Counted from the first letter of the stretch, positions 15,364 through 24,293 are shown. The stretch: 28,496 bases of DNA from CAYSSG01 sp964433635 (GCA_964433635.1 CAYSSG010000025.1:1-28496); one strand, 5' to 3'. A program made the numbers and translations. The notes: a model not told the origin generated them from the letters alone.

Positions 15364-17175
15364 ATGACAAATGGAAATGAAATGACTAAGATTATAACCA
15401 GGCCTGAAGAAATAGGAAAGAACAAACAGATTTTATATGCCGGTAATCATTATATCTGCCTTCCGATGATAGATTGCCAGAATGGTGCTATTCAAAATAT
15501 TAATACGGTAACACTTTCACGAAAAGCTTTGCTGGAATTAAAAGGGAAGCCAGATTTATTTACGCTGCATTTTTTTCATGAGGGAAAAGAAATTGAAATA
15601 GAAAAAATTGATGTCTCCAAGGAGCAGTATTTTTTACCGTGTTTAGACTTTTCTCTGCAAGGCGGGATCAGGGTCATTGGGAAAATATTTGCCGATCTAA
15701 ATGAAAAGGGATTCATATACGGTTTTGAAAGTTCACAAGAGATCACTGTTTCTTTAATTTTTAACTGGAAAGAAGTAAGCTTATTGCGATTTTCTTCTCA
15801 GGAGATCGATGCTGCAAAAGCCATAAAGACAGACCGATGGCTGGGCAATCCAGTCGTAACTATTGATTCTGCGAACCTATCGCTGGCTTTAGCATTCGGT
15901 GGAGATCGAAATTTTGAAGTTGATGAATGCACAGAAAATGAGTTCTTAAATCTAAAAATCATCTGCCGTCATAAGAATTGCTTCTATGTAGCAGTGAATT
16001 ATGATCCGGATGGCGCTTCGGCTACACTGATTCACTTGAGAAGAAAAGGGTATAGAAAAGTCTACCAGGAATTTCTGGATTGGCTTAAGGAAAAGACCAT
16101 TCCCTATTCAGAAGACCCTGTCCTGGAGACGAGATTAAATGAAAATCTGTTTTTTAATTATTTTTTCTCCATTGCCAAAGATATGGATAGTGACAAATAT
16201 CTGGCTTTAACTTCCAGAAGTCCCCGCTATTATGTTTCCGGTGCATTCTGGGAAAGAGATGCATTCCTCTGGTCTCTTCCTGCCATCAAATTAGTCTGCC
16301 CCCGATTATTTCAACAATTAGCCAGAGAAATGATCTTAAGACACAGTAAGAATGCGGGAGACCACGCTCACTATATTGATGGCACCGTTTTGTATCCCGG
16401 TTTTGAGCTGGATGAAGCAGCCAGTTATTTTATTCTGCTTGAGAACCTGGAAGAAGACTTTTACGATGAGACAATCATCGTCGCTTTGGATGCAGTATTG
16501 GAACGGATAGAAAGAGAGTATGATGCCCGAACAGGACTCTATAAGACTTTTCTGCTTCCTTCCGACGATCCTGCAGAATATCCTCTGGTTACAATAGACA
16601 ATGTGATTCTATGGAGAGGCCTGCAGAATTGGAAAGATGTTTTGCTGAGCAAAGGGGAGACAAAAAAGATAAATTTTATCAATCAAAAAATAGAAAATAT
16701 CTATCAAGGAATCTATCAGTATTTAGTAAAAGAAATAGATGGAAAGAAGATATTTCTATGGTCTGCTGACGGGAAGGGAAATTTCAGATTATATAATGAT
16801 CCTCCGGGGAGTCTAAGTACACTCTGTTCATATGGATTTATTGATAAGGATGACCCGGTCTTTCAGAACACGATCGATTATTATTATTCTTCCGCCTATC
16901 CTTATTACTTTGCAGATGCCAGGTTTAATGAGTTAGCCTGTGACCATCATCCCAACACGCCTTCCGGATTGGGGCTATGCGGGAGTATCCTAAATCCCAG
17001 ACTATCCAGAATGGCATTGAAATGGTTGAAAGAAGCAGATATGGACTATGGTCTTCTTGCAGAGAGTTTTGATAAAGATTCAGGAGAGGCGAGGACCGGT
17101 GTTGGCTTTGCCTCCGGTTGCGGATACCTGGCTTATTGTCTCTATCATGCATTAATCAGTAAAGAGAAGAAGTGA
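15364..17175 (+). CDS. Probable (alpha/alpha)6-barrel glycoside hydrolase
   Basis: This 603-residue protein lacks a signal peptide and should be cytoplasmic. Residues 1 to about 230 look like a beta-rich N-terminal domain; about 235-600 looks like a six-hairpin barrel. The segment YYVSGAFWERDAF (W296, R298, D299) matches the W-x-RD catalytic motif seen in GH15, GH63, GH125 and glycogen-debranching enzymes. Near the end, GLLAESFDKDSGE (E567) resembles the region with the second acidic residue in GH125. I cannot assign a family firmly; GH125-like alpha-mannosidase, GH63-like and GH15-like are all possible. It is flanked by the pyruvate-kinase-domain gene and a sugar symporter, which points to intracellular cleavage of an imported glycoside. 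The ATG at 15364 has only a poor ribosome site, and the ATG at 15382 is an alternative. Confidence 0.72.
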   Translation: MTNGNEMTKIITRPEEIGKNKQILYAGNHYICLPMIDCQNGAIQNINTVTLSRKALLELKGKPDLFTLHFFHEGKEIEIEKIDVSKEQYFLPCLDFSLQGGIRVIGKIFADLNEKGFIYGFESSQEITVSLIFNWKEVSLLRFSSQEIDAAKAIKTDRWLGNPVVTIDSANLSLALAFGGDRNFEVDECTENEFLNLKIICRHKNCFYVAVNYDPDGASATLIHLRRKGYRKVYQEFLDWLKEKTIPYSEDPVLETRLNENLFFNYFFSIAKDMDSDKYLALTSRSPRYYVSGAFWERDAFLWSLPAIKLVCPRLFQQLAREMILRHSKNAGDHAHYIDGTVLYPGFELDEAASYFILLENLEEDFYDETIIVALDAVLERIEREYDARTGLYKTFLLPSDDPAEYPLVTIDNVILWRGLQNWKDVLLSKGETKKINFINQKIENIYQGIYQYLVKEIDGKKIFLWSADGKGNFRLYNDPPGSLSTLCSYGFIDKDDPVFQNTIDYYYSSAYPYYFADARFNELACDHHPNTPSGLGLCGSILNPRLSRMALKWLKEADMDYGLLAESFDKDSGEARTGVGFASGCGYLAYCLYHALISKEKK

Positions 17176-17199
17176 CTTTTGGTTGAAAATAAATATAAT
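17172..17199 (+). promoter_or_regulatory. Candidate internal promoter for the sugar symporter gene
   Basis: GTGACT (17172-17177, 4 of 6) lies 16 bases before a perfect TATAAT (17194-17199), starting on the hydrolase stop codon. It would give the symporter gene its own transcript with a leader of about 55 bases, in addition to read-through from upstream. Confidence 0.3.
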
Positions 17200-17261
17200 G
17201 AAAAAACATTGTTTCACAGAACTATCATCAATAACATCATTTCCCGTTAAAGAGAGAAGAA

Positions 17262-18626
17262 ATGGAAGAATTTAAAGGCAAAAGACTCTTTCTATATAAT
17301 CTTTCTACAGCAGGATGGGTATTATTAGATTCAATCTGGTTGACCTTTGCTATCGTCTTCTTGCTTCCCCCCAAAGAGAGAATAGCTGAAGGAATGATTG
17401 CTTTTGTTTCCAATGAAAGGTTTTTAGGTTTTGTTACTGTGTTAGGATCAGTGATGCTCTTTGGAAGAGTTATAGATGCTGTTGCTGATCCACTGGTAGC
17501 CTCCTGGACTGACCGTTCTACCTCAAGATTCGGGAGAAGAAGGTTTTTTCTTATGATTGGCGGACTACCTCTGGCAATATCTACGATTCTAATATTTTTT
17601 CCACCCGTACCTTACACTTCCTCTGCTAATGGTATTTATCTGGCGATTGTTTTCGGGTTTTACTTCTTTTTCTATACCATCTATGTTGTTCCCTATCTTG
17701 CCTTGATTCCTGAACTCGGCCAGGACGAAAATGCCCGGATTGGCATGGCTACAGCTCAAGGATACTTCTCTATTATCGGCTCTGCAATCGTGATGATCGG
17801 GGGCCCCCTTCTTTTGACTCTTTTTATGCAGAAAGTTGATTATATTGACGCTTATCGCAAGATGGTCGTTAATCTGTCTATATTGGGGGCGTTGTTGTTA
17901 TATGCGGCCGTATTTGCAATAGATGAGAAAAGATTTTCCAATGCCCAACCCAGCCAGATTCTGTTAAAGGATTCTTTTAAAAAAACGGTAAGTAATCAGG
18001 CTTTTCTAATCTATCTTCTGGCTAATATAGCTTTATGGTTTCTTTTCAATATCGTCCGTTCATCTGCCATACCTGTAGTTATTACTCTGATGGATGCCGA
18101 TGAAGCATTTGCCGGCAGTATGTTTACCATCCTATTTGTCATTGCAGCTTTTTGTTTCCCTCTGGTGGGATTTTTGACGAAAATCAGGGGAAAAAAAGTG
18201 ATGATGATTATCAGCCTTGGCCTATTTTTAATCTTTACTGCTTTGCTATCCCTCACGGGTCTGATTCCTGTAAATCCCAGAATATGGGGACAGATTTTAG
18301 TAGGTTTAATGGGTTTTCCCGCAGCAATTCTTATGATTATCCCTAATGTAATACTTTCTGAGCTTTGTGACGTTGATTATAGAGAAACAGGAGAGAGAAG
18401 GGAAGCAATGTATTTTGGGGTGCAGGGTTTCTTTATGAAACTCAATTTAGGACTTTCCACTGCGAGTCTTGCTCTTTTATATTCCATTTTTGGAAAAGAT
18501 ATCAGTAATCCCTTAGGTGTGAGGCTGTCTCTTCTATTAGGAAGCGCTGTTGCTTTTTTAGGATTAATCATTATGACTCGCTATCCGGAAAAAAAGATCA
18601 AAGATTTTCTATCAAAGTCGTCTTGA
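17262..18626 (+). CDS. GPH-family sugar:cation symporter (MelB-like)
   Basis: This inner-membrane transporter of 454 residues has about 12 hydrophobic segments. The family signature lies in the first cytoplasmic loop: DAVADPLVASWTDRSTSRFGRRRFF (about 67-91), equivalent to the cation- and sugar-binding loop of MelB. The central cytoplasmic loop (about 205-235, DEKRFSNAQPSQ...) and the late SELCDVDYRETGERREAMYFGVQGF stretch are also typical, the latter with conserved charged residues at the pore. Family members co-transport galactosides, pentosides or hexuronides with Na+, H+ or Li+. The adjacent glycoside hydrolase suggests that it imports that enzyme's substrate. ATG follows AGAGAGA. The N-terminal extension PPKERIAEGMIAF near residues 36-48 is longer than in MelB. 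Confidence 0.9.
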   Translation: MEEFKGKRLFLYNLSTAGWVLLDSIWLTFAIVFLLPPKERIAEGMIAFVSNERFLGFVTVLGSVMLFGRVIDAVADPLVASWTDRSTSRFGRRRFFLMIGGLPLAISTILIFFPPVPYTSSANGIYLAIVFGFYFFFYTIYVVPYLALIPELGQDENARIGMATAQGYFSIIGSAIVMIGGPLLLTLFMQKVDYIDAYRKMVVNLSILGALLLYAAVFAIDEKRFSNAQPSQILLKDSFKKTVSNQAFLIYLLANIALWFLFNIVRSSAIPVVITLMDADEAFAGSMFTILFVIAAFCFPLVGFLTKIRGKKVMMIISLGLFLIFTALLSLTGLIPVNPRIWGQILVGLMGFPAAILMIIPNVILSELCDVDYRETGERREAMYFGVQGFFMKLNLGLSTASLALLYSIFGKDISNPLGVRLSLLLGSAVAFLGLIIMTRYPEKKIKDFLSKSS

Positions 18627-19010
18627 ATATAGCAGAAATACTACCTGTTCTTTCATTCTGATCTATTCTATTTCCTCCTGCTTTATGAACAAGAACATCT
18701 TATTTTTATTTAAGGTTAGTCTTTTATATGATAAAATTAAAATTTCTAAAAGAATATTGTTTTCTGGTATTCGGGAAATAAAAGATGATTTTAACGGCAA
18801 ATTATGGAATAATAGATCAAGCTAAATCGTTTTATTGACATGAATATGAAATAATATAGGTTAGAATGTTAGTAGGAGTCAAGGAAAAAATATACCATCA
18901 TCACTTCTAATGATCTAAGTGTAATTCATCCATAAAAGATTAAGAAAGACAGGTATTCCTACTCTTATTATAAGAAGTCATTTGATGATTAAATAAAGGA
19001 GAACTAAGAC
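18627..19010. other. Intergenic region before a small membrane protein
   Basis: I see no gene in these 384 bases and no clear terminator after the symporter. A TTGACA at 18835-18840 is followed by several AT-rich blocks, but none at 16-18 bases resembles TATAAT. CATTTGATGAT at about 18979-18989 repeats eleven bases of the peroxiredoxin operator. AAAGGAGA at 18996-19002 is the ribosome site of the next gene. Confidence 0.5.
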
Positions 19011-19193
19011 GTGTGGGTAATCAACACATTTAAAAAAATAGTTGTCTTTATTGCCTTATGGATTGTCAGTTTTTTTGTAGTAAAAAATGTAATTCATTAT
19101 AAAGCAGGAGATTCGGAAATTTCTCTTTATAGTCTGGCAATAGCAATTCTGGTGGTTTTTCTATGGAATTGGCTGAATAAAAAAAACAGATAA
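19011..19193 (+). CDS. Small two-pass membrane protein, 60 residues
   Basis: The start is GTG with AAAGGAGA about 9 bases before it, which is a strong ribosome site and supports a real gene. The protein has two hydrophobic stretches, about 8-25 and 38-55, separated by a short polar loop (VIHYKAGDSEIS) and ending NWLNKKNR, so both ends are probably cytoplasmic. No family is recognised. It follows the symporter gene by 384 bases and precedes a convergent minus-strand unit, so no partner is evident. Small hydrophobic proteins of this form often assist transporters or envelope stress responses, but that is not shown here. Confidence 0.6.
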   Translation: MWVINTFKKIVVFIALWIVSFFVVKNVIHYKAGDSEISLYSLAIAILVVFLWNWLNKKNR

Positions 19194-19341
19194 AAGGGAA
19201 AAGATTCAGGTGTTCACTATTCCCAATGGAAAAGATTAGCGATTCCTGGATAACAGTGATTTTTACCTGAAATAAGAGTTAAAATTTTCAGATAGGTCTT
19301 ATGCTCTCTTAGAAGGGCGTTTGTAGAAGAGACATGCTCTT

Positions 19342-20526
19342 TTAATGAATCGAAGCGGTGTCGCTTTTGATAGGTAGTCGCTTTTCAGCCATGATATAGA
19401 GAACAATGTATAGCAGGAAACAGATGAAAAACGGAATAGAAGCCAGTCGATAAGCATAAACCAAGCCCAGTTGATCTGCCAGCCAACCATAGAGAAAAGG
19501 TGCAAAGGTAGAAGATAGTCCCTCCACAAAATATACCAAGCCAAAGAGTTTTCCACGTGTATGTTTTGAGCTTACTCTTGTCAGCCAGGTCTGTTGAGCA
19601 GGATATATGAATCCCTGTAAGATGCCGATCCCTACAACCAGTAGTACCGTAACAAGGGGAATCGTGGAAAGGGTAAGCACATAAATCAGTAAAGATGAAG
19701 AGATTGTAGCAAAAATGATGAACTTGAGCGGATTGTTCCGGTCAAGTTTTTTACTGAGCAACAGGCTTCCTGAAACCTCACCAGTAAAATAGATACTGGC
19801 AACCCAGGCAGCTATGCCGGGTCTTAACCCAATGTAATCCGTCGCATAAACAGGGAGAAAAGAGAGTATTGCCCAGTTACCCAGACCACGAAAGGCATGA
19901 CTTATGAAATAAATCATGAAAAGGCATCTATGGGTAATTTTTTTTGATTTAACATGATCATCCGATGTTTCATTGTTTAATTGAAAGTATTTTTTTGCCA
20001 GTATAAATCCGGGAATAGATAGAATCAGACAGGCCGTTCTCCAGCCCCATAGTTGAATAAGCCAGCCGAATATGAGACTCATGACGGCTAAACCAAGAGT
20101 ACCGGCTACATTAAACAGGCTTAAATCCCGTCCCTGTTTACCAAGACTGGCTTTTTCTCCAATCATTACTGTTGCCAGAGGATGAAAGGTAGATACGCTG
20201 ATGGCCATGAGTAAAAGTACGGAAATTATAAAAGGAAGATTGCTGATCCAGACTACACTTCCCAAAAGGACAGATGATAAAGCAAATCCAAGGGAGATAA
20301 ATAGGTGCTTGTGATTATACCGGTCTCCCAGCAGACCGAATATCAGCGAAAAGATAGAGCGTATAGCGACATGTATTGCCAGGATAAGCCCTGACTGAAA
20401 ATAGCTGAAAGAAAATTCCTGTCGAAAAAAAGGCAACAGCAGGGGAATGATAAAGAGATAAGTATCATTGTAGGCATGACCCCAAAAACTGATTTGAAGC
20501 TGGATATTCTGCTTTTCCTTAAACAC
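19342..20526 (-). CDS. MFS transporter, fosmidomycin-resistance-like
   Basis: This 394-residue inner-membrane protein has about 12 hydrophobic segments. The opening (ISFWGHAYNDTYLFIIPLLLPFF) and the GLLGDRYNHKHLF loop after segment 2 fit the FSR-type branch of the major facilitator superfamily. Further markers are MAISVSTFHPLATVMIGE, the QGRDLSLFNVAGTLG segment and GFIYPAQQTWLTRVSSKHTRGK in the second half, which mirrors the first-half loop. FSR-type proteins export drugs or metabolites with protons, and the substrate is unknown. It starts with GTG and a weak ribosome site, 79 bases downstream of the EamA gene on the same strand, so the two are likely one unit. It is convergent with the plus-strand genes. 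The C-terminal tail is short and cytoplasmic. Confidence 0.88.
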   Translation of the reverse strand: MFKEKQNIQLQISFWGHAYNDTYLFIIPLLLPFFRQEFSFSYFQSGLILAIHVAIRSIFSLIFGLLGDRYNHKHLFISLGFALSSVLLGSVVWISNLPFIISVLLLMAISVSTFHPLATVMIGEKASLGKQGRDLSLFNVAGTLGLAVMSLIFGWLIQLWGWRTACLILSIPGFILAKKYFQLNNETSDDHVKSKKITHRCLFMIYFISHAFRGLGNWAILSFLPVYATDYIGLRPGIAAWVASIYFTGEVSGSLLLSKKLDRNNPLKFIIFATISSSLLIYVLTLSTIPLVTVLLVVGIGILQGFIYPAQQTWLTRVSSKHTRGKLFGLVYFVEGLSSTFAPFLYGWLADQLGLVYAYRLASIPFFICFLLYIVLYIMAEKRLPIKSDTASIH

Positions 20527-20605
20527 GATATGTTCTTCTTTTTATTAGAAATATACTTCTAAGCATACTACGAAATAATATCATTTCAAATGAATAGACC
20601 TTCAG

Positions 20606-21493
20606 CTATTCTATTGCTTTCAGCCTGTAATTGAAATATCCGCTGAGAATAATTAAACAGGCTCCTATTGCACTTAAAATATCCGGGATTTCTTTAAAAA
20701 ATAATAGACCGAAAAGACTGGCAAAGATGATTTGAGAATAAGTGTATAGTGAAACCAGGTTTGCCTGAACCAGTTGATAAGCTCTAGGCAGCATAATCCA
20801 GGCAACCAGAGCCACAAATCCAATTAAAATTAAAGTAAATAATTCAGCAGGACTGGGAACCTGATAGCTTTTTTGCCATAATAAAATAATTAAGCTTCCC
20901 AGTCCGGAAATATAGGCCAGCGTATTTGTGATAACCAAATAATGATCGGTTAGTCTTAAATATCTCATATTGATATGTGATATGGATATTAAGATGGCTG
21001 CCATCAAGGCAACGATAACGGGAAACATTTCTACCCTGAAGCCGGGTTTAATGACCAGTAATCCTCCTAAAAAAGCTAAGAAAAAGAATGGGATTCGCTT
21101 TAAGGATAATTTTTCTTTCAATATGATCCCGGAAAGAAAAAAAACAAAGATAGGGCTTAATCGATGGATCGTGGTGGAATCCGCCAGAAGCATGACAGTA
21201 TAAGTATAATATTTTGTCAGTTGCGTCATCATGCTGACGAAACCATTAAAATAGAGAAGAGGCCTGTTGTTTCCAAGAGGAGAAAGGTTCATTTTCTTCA
21301 AAATGATGGGAAGAATAATCATGCTGGGAATATTTTGAAAGAACATGATTTCCATTAAGGGAAGATGTTTCAGCTGTTTAATCATCACAGACATTAAAGC
21401 CAGACAAAGAGATGAAATGATCATGGATAAAATACCTGATAGATAATTGTCTGACAGATCAATTCTTATTTTGTTTAATATATGACCTTTCAA
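20606..21493 (-). CDS. EamA/DMT-family transporter
   Basis: This 295-residue inner-membrane protein has about ten hydrophobic segments arranged as two EamA repeats (about 15-145 and 160-290). It starts with TTG, and on the minus strand AAGAGG lies about 8 bases before it; a later Met would remove the first segment. Characteristic features are MLLADSTTIHRLSPIFVFFLSGIILKEKLSLKRIPFFFLAFLGGLLVIKPG in the first repeat and QLVQANLVSLYTYSQIIFASLFGLLFFKEIPD in the second. The paired FKE/LKEK and helix ends are typical of drug/metabolite transporters. Substrates for this group range from amino acids to nucleosides, and none can be assigned. It is the first gene of a two-gene minus-strand unit with the MFS transporter. 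Confidence 0.9.
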   Translation of the reverse strand: MKGHILNKIRIDLSDNYLSGILSMIISSLCLALMSVMIKQLKHLPLMEIMFFQNIPSMIILPIILKKMNLSPLGNNRPLLYFNGFVSMMTQLTKYYTYTVMLLADSTTIHRLSPIFVFFLSGIILKEKLSLKRIPFFFLAFLGGLLVIKPGFRVEMFPVIVALMAAILISISHINMRYLRLTDHYLVITNTLAYISGLGSLIILLWQKSYQVPSPAELFTLILIGFVALVAWIMLPRAYQLVQANLVSLYTYSQIIFASLFGLLFFKEIPDILSAIGACLIILSGYFNYRLKAIE

Positions 21494-21609
21494 CTGTAAA
21501 CCTCTTTAAAAGATTGAGAAAAAGCAGAATAAGAGCATTATCTTTGTTTAGTTCATTATTAAAAGATATTATATTTCCTACAGGAATAATTTTAGTTCAT
21601 TTGGTATCT

Positions 21610-21615
21610 ATTATA
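21610..21615 (-). promoter_or_regulatory. Candidate -10 for the minus-strand transporter unit
   Basis: A perfect TATAAT on the minus strand, within AGTATAATAG, lies about 117 bases before the EamA start codon. No good -35 is found at the expected distance, so this is only a candidate. Confidence 0.3.
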
Positions 21616-21721
21616 CTAAAGATATTTTAAAATTCACCTTTTATTTCCAAAAAAAATTGATAAATCAAAAAAAGGTATGATTCCAAAATTGTACTTATAT
21701 GTCATAAAAATTAGGTCAAGG

Positions 21722-21748
21722 TCTTTTCCCCGGGAGAAGATTTTTTTT
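21722..21748 (+). terminator. Orphan Rho-independent terminator on the plus strand
   Basis: TCTTTTCC (21722-21729) pairs with GGAGAAGA (21733-21740), with one G.U, around a 3-base CCG loop. Eight T follow at once. This is a compact, textbook terminator, yet no plus-strand gene ends nearby: the closest upstream genes are on the minus strand. It may end a small RNA or leader transcript, or block antisense transcription from 22041's side of the gap. Confidence 0.65.
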
Positions 21749-22040
21749 GAGGTAGAGAATGTTAGTTTTAAAAATCCGGCACAAGATGTATACTTTAAAT
21801 AGATGAGTCTTAATGTTAATCAGGAGGCATAGGAAATAATAGCATCCTCTTATGGGCTATCCTGATCGCTTTAATAGGAGCAGAGTTTGTTTTATCGATG
21901 CCTGTTATGCTTTTTGAACCCGACTTGTTGGATACCCCCCAGCTTTAAGCCGGATCAATTGGAAGATACCTGACGGGGAGTTGTTACAGAAAACAGGCCA
22001 GCATCATTCAGTTATAAGAAGTATAAGTTAGAGGTTTATC

Positions 22041-22772
22041 ATGATTGTAACGATATTGGTTATATTATTTATCCCGGTGGCAATGCTGATGTGTGTTAAT
22101 CCGGGAAAGATGCAGCATGTGAATTTTCAGGACATACTCCAGGAGAACACTGTAAAATCAGCTGTTCAGCAGATAAATACCGGGGGGCAGTCTGATATAG
22201 AAAGAGAGGAAATCCACGAAGCAGTTCATCCAAACGCAGTCCAGGAGATGAACTTTCCAAAGACCATAGATATCCAATCACAGATAGAATCATCCGGAGA
22301 AGTGAAGATTACCTTTCATTTTTTCCGGCAAAGTATCATTGCATCCAATCAATTTGCAGTCTGGATCGAGGATCAACATGGTAAAATAATCAAAACCCTT
22401 TTTGTTACGCGTTTTACCGGAGAGGGTGGTTATACCTTCCGTAAAAACACGATTCCGATTTGGGTGAAAAAAGCAGAACCTGCTGGCATGAATGATGCTG
22501 ACATCGATGCGATAACAGGTGCGACTCCCCAAGCAGGTATACTTACCTATGTCTGGGACTGTACCGATAGATTGGGACAGCCTGTTCCGGCTGGGGAATA
22601 TCGATTCTTTGTGGAAGGCACACTGTACTGGGAAGATGATGTACTTTTCAGTGGTACGATCTATATCGGCGGAGAAGATATGTCAGTACAGGCAACACCA
22701 ATATATTCAAGCGAGAATACAACCTACAGGAATATGGTGCAGAATGTGTCTGCTTCGTTTATAAAAAGATAG
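22041..22772 (+). CDS. DUF2271 exported protein
   Basis: ATG follows AGAGGT. The 243-residue protein opens with a hydrophobic stretch (2-18) that may be a signal anchor or an uncleaved signal. There is a Cys at 18, but the preceding AMLM is not a standard lipobox. A low-complexity polar linker (about 30-75) leads to a DUF2271-type domain (about 80-212). Its marks are QFAVWIEDQHGKIIKTLFVTRF, the IPIWVKKA strand, DAITGATPQAG (155-166), and YVWDCTDRLGQPVPAGEYRFFVEG, a FlgD-like beta fold. The ITGATP motif resembles the site that receives FMN or contacts flavin-linked partners in respiratory and FMN-binding proteins, but no ApbE or FMN-domain gene is adjacent. Its function is unknown. It should act outside the inner membrane. 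Confidence 0.82.
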   Translation: MIVTILVILFIPVAMLMCVNPGKMQHVNFQDILQENTVKSAVQQINTGGQSDIEREEIHEAVHPNAVQEMNFPKTIDIQSQIESSGEVKITFHFFRQSIIASNQFAVWIEDQHGKIIKTLFVTRFTGEGGYTFRKNTIPIWVKKAEPAGMNDADIDAITGATPQAGILTYVWDCTDRLGQPVPAGEYRFFVEGTLYWEDDVLFSGTIYIGGEDMSVQATPIYSSENTTYRNMVQNVSASFIKR

Positions 22773-22912
22773 TATCTTTTTCTGTAGCAGAGTTTAGGAG
22801 AATTATTTGATTTTTCCTTCAGATGAAAGGTAAAACCTTGATATTTTTCCAGGAGAATAGCTATGGTGGGTAGAATAAAAACTGGTTAAGATTTCTGAGA
22901 AAAAAAGGGCAT

Positions 22913-24025
22913 ATGGATAAGACAAATAAGAAAGTTCAGGATGTTTTGGAATCCCTTGTTCATAATGAGGGTGAAATCTGCTTACAGGTAGCCGCCTACC
23001 TGGACAGCAAACTTGTTGTGGATGCCTGGGCTGGGCTGGCGGATGAGGCAACAAAATACTGGGTTGACGGAGAAACATTATTTACTGCTTTCTCTATTTC
23101 AAAAGGAATTGTGTCTACATGTATTCATATACTTGCCGATCGTGGCCTCATAGATTACGATGATCCCATCGCTCAATACTGGCCAGAGTTTGCTGCCCAT
23201 GGTAAATCCAGAGCAACCATTCGTCATGCACTGACTCACCGGCTGGGTATTCCAAATGATCCACCGGAATTAGATATCAGTATGATGACGAACTGGGAGG
23301 AGATTTGTCGGGCGATTGCTGCTCTGAAATCCCTCTGGGAACCGGGTACTAAAATCGGATACCACCCTTTGACTTATGGGTGGGTCCTGGGAGAAGTTTT
23401 ACGCAGGGTTGACGGCCGCACCATTAATGATTTTCTACAGGATGAAATTTGCAGACGATTGGATATTTCAGGTATATATTTCGGTATTCCGACAAAAGAG
23501 AATCGTAGGGTGGCAAGCTTGAAAAATGCTGTTGGTCTGGCAGCGTCAATGAGCCAGGCTGGTATAACACTGACAAGTCCCATGAGTGATTTAGCTGCCA
23601 CATTCAACCTTCCAGCTGTCAGGCAGGCGTCCATTCCCGGAGCAGGAGCTCTGGTAAATGCCCGCTCTCTTGCCCGCTTATATGCTATGCTGGCTCAGTT
23701 TGGCGAGCTGGATGGTGTAAGGCTTCTGAGCAGGGATAGAATCATTACAGCTTCTAATCCTGAACCGGCTGATCCGGAGGAAATTCAGTATCGGTGGTGG
23801 ACAGCACATAGCCTGGGTTATACCCTGGGTGGCGGTCCGGGGCTGCGGGAAAGATATCCTCACTCCATTGGATATGAAGGTATCGGCACAATTGGTTTTG
23901 CCGATTTAGACCGGGGGTTTGCTTTTGCCTTTCTCAAGAACCTTCTGGATATGTCGCCGGAAAAAGAAATGCTTTCGGTAACGTATGTTTTACGGACAGT
24001 AGAAGAAGCTTTGGGAATGAAGTGA
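22913..24025 (+). CDS. Serine hydrolase, beta-lactamase-fold esterase (family VIII-like)
   Basis: This 370-residue protein without a signal peptide is probably cytoplasmic. The catalytic SxxK tetrad is SISK at 61-64, with nucleophile S61 and general base K64. The second motif is GYHPLTYGWVLGEVLRR with Y150 (YxN equivalent replaced by YHP, normal in family VIII esterases). HALTHRLGIP near 106-114 and WEPGTKIGYH also match. The third motif, KTG in beta-lactamases, is replaced by SIGYEGIGTIGF (about 320-331). Relatives hydrolyse short-chain esters, and a few also cleave beta-lactams. The start ATG at 22913 has a modest AAGGG site; a tiny open frame of 8 codons with a good ribosome site (22863-22889) precedes it. 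It is a single gene. Confidence 0.9.
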   Translation: MDKTNKKVQDVLESLVHNEGEICLQVAAYLDSKLVVDAWAGLADEATKYWVDGETLFTAFSISKGIVSTCIHILADRGLIDYDDPIAQYWPEFAAHGKSRATIRHALTHRLGIPNDPPELDISMMTNWEEICRAIAALKSLWEPGTKIGYHPLTYGWVLGEVLRRVDGRTINDFLQDEICRRLDISGIYFGIPTKENRRVASLKNAVGLAASMSQAGITLTSPMSDLAATFNLPAVRQASIPGAGALVNARSLARLYAMLAQFGELDGVRLLSRDRIITASNPEPADPEEIQYRWWTAHSLGYTLGGGPGLRERYPHSIGYEGIGTIGFADLDRGFAFAFLKNLLDMSPEKEMLSVTYVLRTVEEALGMK

Positions 24026-24293
24026 CGAATTTTATTCTTTGAATACGCTATATGATTCTTGGGAAACAAGATTCACTTTTATTATTTTATTTTTTAACGT
24101 TATTCTTGCTATGTTTAATAAAAAAGATCGTTATTATCTCAATGAAGAGCATTCAAATTAATGGATGTCATTAGTTGCAGGGTTAAGAAGAGCAGGGGGA
24201 ACTGCGAAAAGGCTGATAACCGTTAACCTTCTCCAGGTAGATTTACTATTTTAAAAAATACGTAAATGATGGCAGTTATTAAAAGGTAAAACC

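Larger units (their letters stand above)
21494..22040. other. Divergent intergenic region with a possible decayed frame
   Basis: About 550 bases separate the minus-strand transporter unit from the plus-strand DUF2271 gene. They hold a minus-strand TATAAT (21615-21610) and a plus-strand terminator (21722-21748). From about 21826, AGGAGG is followed by an open frame (to 21948) that reads as a hydrophobic segment, LLWAILIALIGAEFVLSMPVM. No normal start codon stands at a usable distance, only ATA or ATC. This may be a mutated small gene. Nothing else is recognisable. Confidence 0.4.

Noticed and set aside
18835..18867. TTGACA with nearby AT-rich blocks as a promoter for the 60-residue membrane protein
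   Set aside because: No block at 16-18 bases from the -35 resembles TATAAT.
22863..22889. Eight-codon frame with a good ribosome site before the serine hydrolase gene
   Set aside because: A leader peptide is possible, but nothing in its sequence indicates attenuation, such as a run of one amino acid or a competing hairpin.
24181..24228. Possible structured RNA or riboswitch upstream of the HypE-like gene (GGTTAA/TTAACC closing stem with an inner GCAG/CTGC hairpin)
   Set aside because: The stems are short and the bases between them match no riboswitch consensus I know.
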